Source: an uncultured Paraprevotella sp. (lineage in GTDB: Bacteria; Bacteroidota; Bacteroidia; Bacteroidales; Bacteroidaceae). From it: a DNA stretch of 51,902 nucleotides. Location: assembly GCA_947177395.1 (NCBI GenBank), contig CAMWUI010000019.1:1-51902 (forward strand), written 5' to 3'. Shown here in pieces: positions 1 through 6,775 of this stretch (within the stretch, counting starts at the first letter, position 1; each line of letters begins with the position of its first letter). Made by a program: the position numbers and the translations under genes. The notes beneath the pieces were generated by a model. It had not been told where the DNA came from. It worked only from the letters and a program-made list of their open reading frames with translations, and searched no databases.

Positions 1-395
1 CGCCTTCCTGAACCATTACCCGTTGAAGCACAACGCGTTCCGCACGTTGGTTGCCAGTGCAACCAAACGGGCATCCCCTATACACAAATGTTTGCGGGAA
101 ATGGTTTCAATGGTTCAGACTCACTGGAAATCAACGAGTAATGGTTCACAAATGGTTCAGCGATGGTTCATACCTGCTGGAAATCAGCGGACAATGGTTC
201 AGGAATTACCGCTTTTGGCGTGCCGCCGCGGCCGGACACTGAATCACAGGACGGAAAAACTGAAGGATGGATGAAGAAAAAGTGAAGGATAAATGAACCA
301 TTTGTCACTGTCAATCAAACAGTTTGAACCATTGAAGCATTTTTCCGCAAACATGTGTGTAGGGAAAAGGGCGGCGACGGCCGAAGGCGGCTTCC
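1..395. other. Repeat-rich region without a convincing gene
   Basis: Open frames here are short and their codons follow the repeats, so I call no gene. A frame from base 2 to 274 runs in from the left edge and its first 30 codons could be the end of a gene outside the window, but nothing in it is recognisable. The 8-mer ATGGTTCA occurs at 110-117, 141-148, 152-159, 163-170 and 194-201, and its complement TGAACCAT at 9-16, 294-301 and 325-332. A GC-rich stretch with hairpin potential lies at about 368-408. Confidence 0.5.
101..201. repeat. ATGGTTCA repeat cluster with 11-bp core period
   Basis: Three ATGGTTCA copies at 141, 152 and 163 are spaced exactly 11 bp apart. A larger module of about 40 bp, made of ATGGTTCA, then CTGGAAATCA about 14 bp later, then ATGGTTCA, starts at 110 and again at 163. 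A near copy (ATGGTTTCA) starts at 101. It may be a degenerate tandem array or a set of protein-binding sites; the sequence alone does not decide. Confidence 0.7.
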
Positions 396-557
396 CGCCC
401 GCAGGCGGTTCATTTGTCAAGTGGAGTGCTGTCCACTTGTCGAGCCGCAAGCTGTCCACTTATCAAGCCGTGCGCTGTTCACTCATCAAATGGAACGCTG
501 TTCACTATGGGTAGTGGAGTGCGGTTCATTAGGTATAGTGAAGTGCTGTCCACTCGG
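396..557. repeat. Degenerate 23-bp tandem array A
   Basis: Seven units start at 396, 419, 442, 465, 488, 511 and 534, each 23 bp except the last (24). The shared core is GCTGTYCACT, with the variant GCGGTTCATT in two units. Several units hold an imperfect dyad; the clearest is GTGGA-N6-TCCAC at 421-436. The units have diverged but keep length and phase, which suggests an old tandem duplication or spacing kept for binding on one face of the helix. There are no spacers, so it is not CRISPR. Confidence 0.75.
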
Positions 558-587
558 GGAATGAAACACTGTCGGCAGGGGCTTACG

Positions 588-702
588 AATGCATTCCTTA
601 CCTCCTAAGAATAGTATTCCTTACACCATTAAAACCGTATTTCTTAGCACCTTACGATAGTATTCGTTAAACCCTAAGGATAGTATTCCTAAGGATGGCA
701 TT
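588..702. repeat. 23-bp tandem array B, left part
   Basis: Five units of exactly 23 bp begin at 588, 611, 634, 657 and 680. The leading motif is ATAGTATTC (exact at 611, 657 and 680; AATGCATTC and ACCGTATTTC in the other two), often followed by CTTA. It lies about 160 bp upstream of the ATPase start at 861. Related units reappear at 2508-2576 on the other side of that gene. Bases 703-860 hold no other feature that I recognise. Confidence 0.8.
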
Positions 703-860
703 TCAGTTCATTCATAAGCATCTGAAAATCAAAGGATGTTATTACAAAACGGTTTCCAGTCCCTAACATAAGTCATAAAGTTTCATAAAAACGATGGTAT
801 TTGATATTTTTCTTCATAAATTTACAAAGCAAAAGCCATACACTTTATGCATCGACAAGG

Positions 861-2438
861 ATGAAGAGGTTCAATATAACGGGGACTTGCCGCCCCAACG
901 AGCACTATATGGTGGACATCACCGAACGTTTGGAAATCATTAAAAAGATGGTTGCCAAAGGCGATTATTTCTGTATCAATCGAGGCAGGCAATACGGCAA
1001 GACAACCACACTGAATGCCATCAAGTCCACCCTGGAGAATGAAAACTACACCGTATTCTCCTTGTCTTTTGAAGATTTAGGGCAGGGATTATTCTGCTCT
1101 GATGAGAAATTTTGTGCCGCTGTATTATGGCTCATGAAGGACGCAATAGAGAATGGCGATGTGTGCGGGCTTTCAGACAAGTCACGAGATTTGATTTTGA
1201 ACTCCGTCGATGATTCAATCAGTCCTGTCGAAACCGTGATATTGTCAAGCATCTTCAGCAAAGTATGCAAGTTCAACGACAAGCCTGTTGTTCTTGCCAT
1301 TGATGAGATAGATAAAGCCTCAGACAACAGCAGTTTGATTGTGTTGTTGAGTATTTTACGCAAGTTGTTTCTTGACAGGCAGAATAAGGCCACTTTCCAA
1401 TCAGTAATCCTTGCAGGTGTATATGACATCAAGAATCTCAAGTTAAAAATTCGTCCAGAAGAGCAACACCAGTACAATTCACCTTGGAATATTGCTGCGC
1501 CATTCAACGTTGACATGAGTCTTTCTGCCGAAGGCATCAAGGGTATGCTCGATGAATATGAGGCCGACCACCGCAAAGGGATGAATACGGGAGAGGTGGC
1601 TACTTGGATTCGTGATTACACAGGTGGCTACCCATTCTTGGTTTCTCGTCTATGCCTGCAAATGGATGAGCAGAACGATTGGAGCCATGAAGGGTTGCTC
1701 AATGCCGTGAAGGTGATACTCAACGAGCGAAACACGCTTTTTGATGACATGATCAAGCAGATAGAGAAGTTCCCTGATTTGAAGTCATTGCTTAGGGATT
1801 ATCTTTTCTCGGGTGAGAAGAAGAAGTACAATCCAGACAACAAGGCTTTCCAATTGGCAGAACAGTTCAATATCATCTGTACATCCCACCTTGGGACTTT
1901 CAGCATAGCTTGCAGAATAATGGAAACCCGAATCTACGAGTATTTTATGGCAGAAGAGAATGAATCGGAGATTTACGCTGCAGGCTCCATAGAGAAAACA
2001 CAGTTCATCAAGGGCACCGGCTTGGACATGCCATTGCTCCTGCAAAAGTTTTCTGAACATTTCAATGAAATCTTCCGCACAAAAGACGGAACCATGGATG
2101 CCAAGTTCGTTGAGAAGCATGGGCGAAAACAGTTCCAACTTTATATACGTCCGATTATTAATGGTGTCGGCCACTACTATGTAGAGGCTGAGACACGTGA
2201 TGAAACCCGTACCGACCTCATCATCAATTACAACAATCACGAGTATATCATCGAATTGAAAATATGGCGAGGCGACAGCTATAACACCAAGGGCGAGAAC
2301 CAGCTGTTTGAGTATCTAAAGCTCAAAAATCAGAAGGAAGGTTATCTTGTATCATTCTGTTTCAACAAGGGTAAAACTCCAGGCCTGCTTCCATCCGTTG
2401 AACAAGATGGAAGCATTCTCGTAGAAGTAATTGTGTAA
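861..2438 (+). CDS. AAA-like ATPase with C-terminal PD-(D/E)XK nuclease motif
   Basis: A protein of 525 residues if translation starts at the ATG at 861; the open frame extends to a TTG at 801, but the extra 20 residues look like translated leader. The N-terminal half is a P-loop ATPase: Walker A RGRQYGKTT at residues 41-49 and Walker B VVLAIDEIDK with D148-E149. The C-terminus has the pattern RTDLIINY, then IIELKIW, giving D452, E465 and K467 as a candidate PD-(D/E)XK metal site. ATPases with this tail are frequent in Bacteroidetes in many paralogues, and their role is not settled; defence or mobile-element maintenance is possible. It stands alone, between arrays related to each other, just upstream of a restriction locus. 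The fold assignment is fairly safe, the function unknown. Confidence 0.85.
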   Translation: MKRFNITGTCRPNEHYMVDITERLEIIKKMVAKGDYFCINRGRQYGKTTTLNAIKSTLENENYTVFSLSFEDLGQGLFCSDEKFCAAVLWLMKDAIENGDVCGLSDKSRDLILNSVDDSISPVETVILSSIFSKVCKFNDKPVVLAIDEIDKASDNSSLIVLLSILRKLFLDRQNKATFQSVILAGVYDIKNLKLKIRPEEQHQYNSPWNIAAPFNVDMSLSAEGIKGMLDEYEADHRKGMNTGEVATWIRDYTGGYPFLVSRLCLQMDEQNDWSHEGLLNAVKVILNERNTLFDDMIKQIEKFPDLKSLLRDYLFSGEKKKYNPDNKAFQLAEQFNIICTSHLGTFSIACRIMETRIYEYFMAEENESEIYAAGSIEKTQFIKGTGLDMPLLLQKFSEHFNEIFRTKDGTMDAKFVEKHGRKQFQLYIRPIINGVGHYYVEAETRDETRTDLIINYNNHEYIIELKIWRGDSYNTKGENQLFEYLKLKNQKEGYLVSFCFNKGKTPGLLPSVEQDGSILVEVIV

Positions 2439-2476
2439 ATTATTATTAGTGCCCGGTAAACGTTATTACCTCCCAT

Positions 2477-2505
2477 TTTGACAGGCCGCCATAGTTTGAC
2501 AAGCC
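2477..2505. repeat. Short direct repeat TTTGACARGCC
   Basis: TTTGACAGGCC (2477-2487) and TTTGACAAGCC (2495-2505) start 18 bp apart in the gap between the ATPase gene and hsdM. Function unknown; a regulator binding pair is one possibility. Confidence 0.5.
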
Positions 2506-2507
2506 CA

Positions 2508-2576
2508 CGATTGCACCTTACCTCTTTACAACCGTATTCCTTAGCGCTTCACGATAGCATTCCTAAGGATTAGAGT
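2508..2576. repeat. 23-bp tandem array B, right part
   Basis: Three 23-bp units start at 2508, 2531 and 2554. They match units of the left part in order: 2508 shares CCTTACCTC with the unit at 588, 2531 matches 634, and 2554 (ATAGCATTCCTAAGGAT) matches 680. Together with the left part they form an imperfect direct repeat around the ATPase gene. The array ends about 65 bp before the hsdM promoter box, so it could also influence hsdM. Confidence 0.75.
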
Positions 2577-2640
2577 AAAGTTTTGGCAAACTTTTATAAC
2601 CTTTTGAGGTGATTATGTCAGATATCTGAAGGATAAGTAC

Positions 2641-2648
2641 TATATTTG
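2641..2648 (+). promoter_or_regulatory. Bacteroidetes -7 promoter box of the prr-type hsd operon
   Basis: TATATTTG fits TAnnTTTG exactly and lies 24 bp before the hsdM ATG. No good -33 TTTG at 18-21 bp spacing was found, so promoter strength is uncertain. AAAAAAGGA at 2662-2670 may serve as ribosome contact. Confidence 0.6.
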
Positions 2649-2672
2649 TGAATATAAAATTAAAAAAGGATA

Positions 2673-4235
2673 ATGACAAGCAGTATACAAAGAGCTCAAT
2701 TACAGGCTCAAATATGGAAAATAGCGAATGAAGTGCGTGGGGCTGTTGATGGATGGGACTTCAAGCAGTTTGTCTTAGGCACGTTGTTTTACCGCTTCAT
2801 TAGCGAAAATTTTGCCGACTACATTGAGGGAGGGGACGAAAGCATTGATTATGCAAGCCTGTCGGACAGCGTCATAACTCCCGAGATAAAGGACGATGCC
2901 ATCAAGACCAAGGGATATTTCATCTATCCAAGCCAACTTTTTGAGAATGTAGCAAAGGCTGCGGGGAACAATCCGAATCTGAATACAGACCTGAAAAACA
3001 TCTTCACCTCCATTGAGGCGTCTGCTGTCGGCTACGATTCGGAAAACAACATCAAAGGGCTGTTTGCCGACTTCGATACGACAAGCACCCGACTGGGCAA
3101 TACCGTTGAGGACAAGAACAGCCGTTTGGCAGCCGTCATAAAAGGTGTTGAGGGATTGAACTTTGGCAGTTTCGAGGACAACCAAATAGACTTGTTTGGC
3201 GATGCCTATGAGTTTTTGATACACAACTATGCTGCAAATGCAGGAAAGTCTGGTGGAGAGTTCTTTACTCCGCAGAATGTCTCAAGGCTCATCTCACGCC
3301 TTGCCATGCACAATCAATCTGTGGTTAATAAAATCTACGACCCGGCAGCCGGTTCAGGCTCCCTGTTGTTACAGGCCAAGAAGCAGTTTGACGAGCATAT
3401 AATCGAAGAGGGGTTCTTTGGTCAGGAGATAAACCATACCACCTACAACCTTGCCCGTATGAACATGTTCCTGCACAACATCAATTACGACAAGTTTCAT
3501 ATTGCATTGGGAGACACTCTTAAGAATCCTCAATTTGGTGACGACAAGCCGTTTGACGCCATTGTCTCCAATCCTCCTTATTCTGTAAGTTGGGTAGGTT
3601 CTGACGACCCGACTTTGATCAACGATGACCGTTTTGCTCCTGCTGGCGTGTTGGCTCCCAAGTCCAAGGCTGATTTTGCTTTTGTGCTGCACGCGTTGAG
3701 CTATCTTTCCGGCAGGGGAAGGGCGGCAATAGTATGTTTCCCCGGCATCTTCTACCGTGGAGGAGCGGAGCAGAAAATCAGGAAATACCTGGTGGACAGC
3801 AATTATGTGGAGACTATCATTTCATTGCCTCCCAACTTATTCTACGGCACGTCCATAGCCGTGAACATCCTGGTGTTATCAAAACACAAGGGCAATGATA
3901 CCACAGTCCAGTTTATAAACGCGAGCGGTGACGGCTTCTTCACGAAGGGGACAAATAACAATGTGCTCGAGGACAAGCATATAGACAGGATTATAGAAAT
4001 CTTCGACAAGAAGGAGGATGTTGACTATATAGCAAGGTCTGTTGACAATAATGTTATTGCTGAAAATGACTATAACCTGTCGGTGAGCAGTTACATTGAG
4101 GTTGAAGATACGCGTCCGAAGACTGACATCAAGGAGTTGAACGAACGAATCCGCTGCATTGTGGCAAGGGAGAACGAACTGCGTGCAGAAATAGACAAGA
4201 TAATAGCAGAATTGGAGGAGGAGGACGAGGCATGA
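2673..4235 (+). CDS. hsdM: Type IC restriction-modification methyltransferase HsdM
   Basis: N6-adenine DNA methyltransferase subunit of a type I enzyme; two copies join one HsdS to methylate a split target, and HsdR is added for restriction. The protein has 520 residues, the size of EcoR124I HsdM. Visible parts are the N-terminal helical HsdM domain (about 5-140), GEFFTP at 195-200, the S-adenosylmethionine motif DPAAGSGS at 223-230 and the catalytic NPPY at 300-303. The length, and the order hsdM-hsdS-prrC-hsdR, place it in the type IC family. The stop codon overlaps an ATG at 4232 as ATGA, the usual way hsdS would begin; the complete hsdS start is now 157 bp further on. The locus looks more AT-rich than the oad operon that follows, which fits acquisition by transfer. 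Confidence 0.97.
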   Translation: MTSSIQRAQLQAQIWKIANEVRGAVDGWDFKQFVLGTLFYRFISENFADYIEGGDESIDYASLSDSVITPEIKDDAIKTKGYFIYPSQLFENVAKAAGNNPNLNTDLKNIFTSIEASAVGYDSENNIKGLFADFDTTSTRLGNTVEDKNSRLAAVIKGVEGLNFGSFEDNQIDLFGDAYEFLIHNYAANAGKSGGEFFTPQNVSRLISRLAMHNQSVVNKIYDPAAGSGSLLLQAKKQFDEHIIEEGFFGQEINHTTYNLARMNMFLHNINYDKFHIALGDTLKNPQFGDDKPFDAIVSNPPYSVSWVGSDDPTLINDDRFAPAGVLAPKSKADFAFVLHALSYLSGRGRAAIVCFPGIFYRGGAEQKIRKYLVDSNYVETIISLPPNLFYGTSIAVNILVLSKHKGNDTTVQFINASGDGFFTKGTNNNVLEDKHIDRIIEIFDKKEDVDYIARSVDNNVIAENDYNLSVSSYIEVEDTRPKTDIKELNERIRCIVARENELRAEIDKIIAELEEEDEA

Positions 4236-4375
4236 GCAAACTGCAAATAGAATCAAATATTTGGGGGCATAGACAGATTATATGTTTGTACTGTATTCTA
4301 AGAAAGCGGTTGTTTTGTGGTCGAAAATTTCGACTACAAAACACCTCAAGAAATCAAGTAAGCAAATTGAATTGA
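4232..4375 (+). pseudogene. Duplicated hsdS start, 47-codon remnant
   Basis: The ATG overlaps the hsdM stop (ATGA) and the first codons read MSKLQ, identical to the start of the real hsdS at 4389 (the 14 bases ATGAGCAAACTGCA occur at both places). After that the frame continues for 47 codons with no resemblance to HsdS and ends at 4375. The simplest reading is that about 157 bp were inserted or duplicated at the hsdM-hsdS junction, leaving a decapitated start. It might be translated as a short leader peptide coupled to hsdM. Confidence 0.6.
4312..4342. repeat. 31-bp near-perfect palindrome between hsdM and hsdS
   Basis: Arms GTTTTGTGGTCGAAA (4312-4326) and TTTCGACTACAAAAC (4328-4342) are complementary around a single base, with one G-T pair that still pairs as RNA. 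Being inside the inserted piece, it could be a recombination or transposition footprint, an RNA hairpin affecting downstream hsdS, or a protein site. There is no T run directly after it, so it is not a classical terminator. Confidence 0.8.
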
Positions 4376-4388
4376 AGGAGGGATAGAT

Positions 4389-4985
4389 ATGAGCAAACTG
4401 CAGGAGTTGATACAAGATCTTTGTCCCAACGGCGTGGAATATAAACAATTAGGCGATAAAACAGTTTCTACAATGCAACGTGGAACATCGTTGTCTAAAA
4501 AGGATTCTATGGAAGGGGTATATCCTGTAATATCAGGTGGTAGGGTTCCGGCATTTTATTGTGATCGGTTTAACAGGGATGGGGAAACAATTACTGTCGC
4601 TGGAAGTGGGGCTGGGGCTGGTTATGTACAGTATTGGAACGAAAAAATATTTGTATGTGATGCCTTTTCAGTAAAAGGAGTAAATGATATTTCCACAAAA
4701 TACCTCTATTACTGTTTAACAAGCTTACAGGATAAAATTTACGCTACGAAAAAAGGAGGAGGGGTACCTCATGTTCATATATCGAGTATTGATAAATTTC
4801 TTATTCCAATCCCCCCTCTTGCCGTGCAAGAAGAAATAGTAAGGATTCTCGACCGCTTCACGGAATATGCAGCGGAGCTGCAAGCGGAGCTGCAAGCGGA
4901 GCTGCAAGCGAGACAGGAACAGTATGAGTATTATAGGAATAGACTGTTGACATTCAGCAAAATAGGGGGGGGGGTAAATGGATAA
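4389..4985 (+). CDS. hsdS: HsdS N-terminal half (TRD1 plus central helix), current phase
   Basis: The specificity subunit of a type I enzyme normally has two target recognition domains, each followed by a conserved helix. This frame of 198 residues has only the first: TRD1 at about 1-150 and the helix with AELQ repeats and EQYEYYRNRLLTF at about 158-190. It stops soon after a run of ten G at 4965-4974. One more G (or two fewer) would join it to the next frame and give 396 residues, the size of EcoR124I HsdS, through the junction [15 protein letters not shown]; such K-W-x-K segments normally open the second TRD. In type IC enzymes, half subunits of this kind (EcoDXXI truncation, NgoAV) can pair and recognise a new symmetric target, so the product may be active. 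GAAGGAGGGAT precedes the ATG. Confidence 0.93.
   Translation: MSKLQELIQDLCPNGVEYKQLGDKTVSTMQRGTSLSKKDSMEGVYPVISGGRVPAFYCDRFNRDGETITVAGSGAGAGYVQYWNEKIFVCDAFSVKGVNDISTKYLYYCLTSLQDKIYATKKGGGVPHVHISSIDKFLIPIPPLAVQEEIVRILDRFTEYAAELQAELQAELQARQEQYEYYRNRLLTFSKIGGGVNG
4872..4907 (+). repeat. Three 12-bp repeats in the HsdS central helix (AELQ x3)
   Basis: GCGGAGCTGCAA is repeated three times without change and encodes AELQ-AELQ-AELQ in the helix that separates the two recognition domains. In EcoR124I and EcoR124/3 a repeat of the same size and place (TAEL, two or three copies) sets the spacer length between the two halves of the DNA target. Copy number is a multiple of three bases, so changes would keep the frame. 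Confidence 0.93.
4965..4974 (+). repeat. G10 homopolymer, putative phase-variation switch of hsdS
   Basis: Ten consecutive G inside hsdS. With G10 the frame ends at 4985; with G9 it ends directly at TAA after the tract; with G11 or G8 it runs on to 5578. Tracts of this type slip during replication in many phase-variable genes, including hsdS of NgoAV. The true length distribution in the population cannot be seen from one assembled sequence. Confidence 0.9.
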
Positions 4986-4987
4986 AG

Positions 4988-5578
4988 ATGAGTGAGATAG
5001 GTACATTTATAAGAGGAAAACGGTTTGTAAGGACAGACATTGTGAATGATGGTGTTCCTTGCATTCATTATGGTGATATGTACACACATTATGGATTATA
5101 TGCAACAAAAAGTATAGGCATGCTTAGAAAAGAGTTTGCCTCAAAAATGAGATATGCTCAAAAAAATGATGTTGTGATTGTTGCTGCCGGTGAGAATAAA
5201 GAAGATATTGGTATTGGTTTAGCTTGGCTTGGAGATGAGCCTGCGGCAGTACATGATGCTTGTTTCATATTTAGGAGTGATTTATATCCTCAATATGTCT
5301 CTCATTATTTGCGTTCAAATTATTATCATAAACAAATAGTTAAGTATGTATCGGAAGGAAAAATCTGCTCTATATCTGCAAAAGGTTTAGGTAATGCTAT
5401 TATCCCAATTCCTACCTATGAGGAACAGGTGAGAATAGCCACTTTGCTAAATAAATTTGATGCTTTAGTCAATGACTTGACTATAGGTCTTCCGGCAGAG
5501 ATAGCCGCAGTGCAGGAGCAGTATGAGTATTACAGAGACAAACTATTATCATTTCCGAACTCTAAAATAAGTGCATAA
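4988..5578 (+). CDS. hsdS: HsdS C-terminal half (TRD2 plus C-terminal helix), out of frame
   Basis: A frame of 196 residues holding the second recognition domain (about 1-145) and a C-terminal conserved helix with [13 protein letters not shown]. It lies in the +2 frame relative to the first half and starts 2 bp after its stop. The same frame is open upstream through the G tract, giving KWIK before the ATG, so it is better read as the second half of one gene than as an independent gene. It could still be translated alone from ATG 4988 by coupling. The identical 14-mer CAGTATGAGTATTA lies 531 bp after the start of each half (4920 and 5519); recombination between the copies would delete TRD2 and leave an in-frame half HsdS. 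Confidence 0.9.
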   Translation: MSEIGTFIRGKRFVRTDIVNDGVPCIHYGDMYTHYGLYATKSIGMLRKEFASKMRYAQKNDVVIVAAGENKEDIGIGLAWLGDEPAAVHDACFIFRSDLYPQYVSHYLRSNYYHKQIVKYVSEGKICSISAKGLGNAIIPIPTYEEQVRIATLLNKFDALVNDLTIGLPAEIAAVQEQYEYYRDKLLSFPNSKISA

Positions 5579-5579
5579 T

Positions 5580-6764
5580 ATGGGAAAGACATTGAGGGAA
5601 ATAGCTCAAACGCTTAAAGACACTAATAAAAAGGTGCAATTGATATATGCCTTTAATGGTGTTGGAAAGACTCGCCTTTCACGTGAGTTTAAGGAATTGA
5701 TTGCGCCAAAAAACGAAGGAAAAGAGGAAGAACAGCTTATAAAAGTCCTTTATTATAATGCTTTTACTGAAGACTTGTTCTATTGGGACAATGATTTGGA
5801 TAGAGACAGGGACAGGAAGATAATAATACATCCAAATAATTTCACGGATTGGGTACTTAGGGTTCAAGGTCAAGAGGCCAATGTAATCACTTATTTCCAG
5901 CGTTACACGAATGATAAGCTTACCCCTTCGTTCAACGAGGAGTACGTGACGAAGGATGCTGAGAATAAAGATGTAGTGGTGAGGGCGTACTCGGAGATTA
6001 GATTTTCGTTAGAGCGTGGCAATGAGGAGAAGATTGATAGCATCAAAATCTCAAAGGGAGAGGAGAGTTGTTTAATTTGGTGTGTCTTTTACAGTTTGCT
6101 GAAACAGATTGTGGAGACACTGAACGTGGCAGAGGATGACCTCCGGGAGACAGACCAATTTAATGATTTGGAATATATATTCATAGATGACCCGGTAAGT
6201 TCGTTAGACGAGAACCATCTGATAGAGTTGGCTGTGGATATTGCGGAGTTGATTAGAGACAGCCAATCTAAAGTGAAGTTTATTATTACAACGCATAACC
6301 CGTTATTTTATAATGTGCTGTATAATGAATTGAATAATGCAGATAAAGAGACTGACGATAAGGCAAAGAAATCTCTAAAAAAGCGTTTGGAGAAATTGGA
6401 TGACGGCACTTTTCTGCTTCATGATTCCAATGACTCGCCGTTCTCTTATCATCTGTTTCTCTTGTCTGAGCTTGATAAGGCTATCCAATCTGGCGACATA
6501 AAGAAGTATCATTACAACTTCCTTCGCCAGATATTGGAAAAGACCTCAACATTTCTTGGGTATAAGAAATGGAGAGATTTATTGCTCCTGTTGCCTGACG
6601 ACTCTCACGAGGCATATTATAACCGTATAATAAATCTTTGCAGCCATGGGAAACATTCAGGGGAAGAGACTTCTTTCATAGATGATAATGACAAGAGGGT
6701 GTTAGGCTATCTTGTACGGGAGATAAGAAACATATATCACTTCAAAGACGACAAAAAATCATAA
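5580..6764 (+). CDS. prrC: PrrC-type anticodon nuclease
   Basis: E. coli PrrC cleaves tRNA-Lys at the anticodon when a phage inhibits the type IC enzyme that keeps it silent. This protein has 394 residues from the ATG at 5580 (E. coli PrrC has 396) and begins [10 protein letters not shown] like it. The ABC-type ATPase half has Walker A NGVGKT at 26-31, signature ISKGEES at 157-163, Walker B FIDDP at 201-205, D-loop SSLD and H239. The nuclease half keeps the triad as R316, E320 and H356, and [12 protein letters not shown] at 281-292 aligns with the tRNA-Lys recognition segment of PrrC. An insert of about 15 charged residues (254-270) precedes that segment. It starts 1 bp after the hsdS stop and precedes hsdR, as in the prr locus. 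It appears intact; an alternative GTG start at 5571 would overlap hsdS. Confidence 0.95.
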   Translation: MGKTLREIAQTLKDTNKKVQLIYAFNGVGKTRLSREFKELIAPKNEGKEEEQLIKVLYYNAFTEDLFYWDNDLDRDRDRKIIIHPNNFTDWVLRVQGQEANVITYFQRYTNDKLTPSFNEEYVTKDAENKDVVVRAYSEIRFSLERGNEEKIDSIKISKGEESCLIWCVFYSLLKQIVETLNVAEDDLRETDQFNDLEYIFIDDPVSSLDENHLIELAVDIAELIRDSQSKVKFIITTHNPLFYNVLYNELNNADKETDDKAKKSLKKRLEKLDDGTFLLHDSNDSPFSYHLFLLSELDKAIQSGDIKKYHYNFLRQILEKTSTFLGYKKWRDLLLLLPDDSHEAYYNRIINLCSHGKHSGEETSFIDDNDKRVLGYLVREIRNIYHFKDDKKS

Positions 6765-6775
6765 TAATAGGGCAA

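Noticed and set aside
2-274. Gene entering from the left edge
   Set aside because: The frame is open, but most of its codons come from the ATGGTTCA repeats and no domain is visible.
4988-5578. Second hsdS half as an independent gene
   Set aside because: The frame is open through the G tract and the restored junction has a normal HsdS sequence, so it is better explained as half of one gene.
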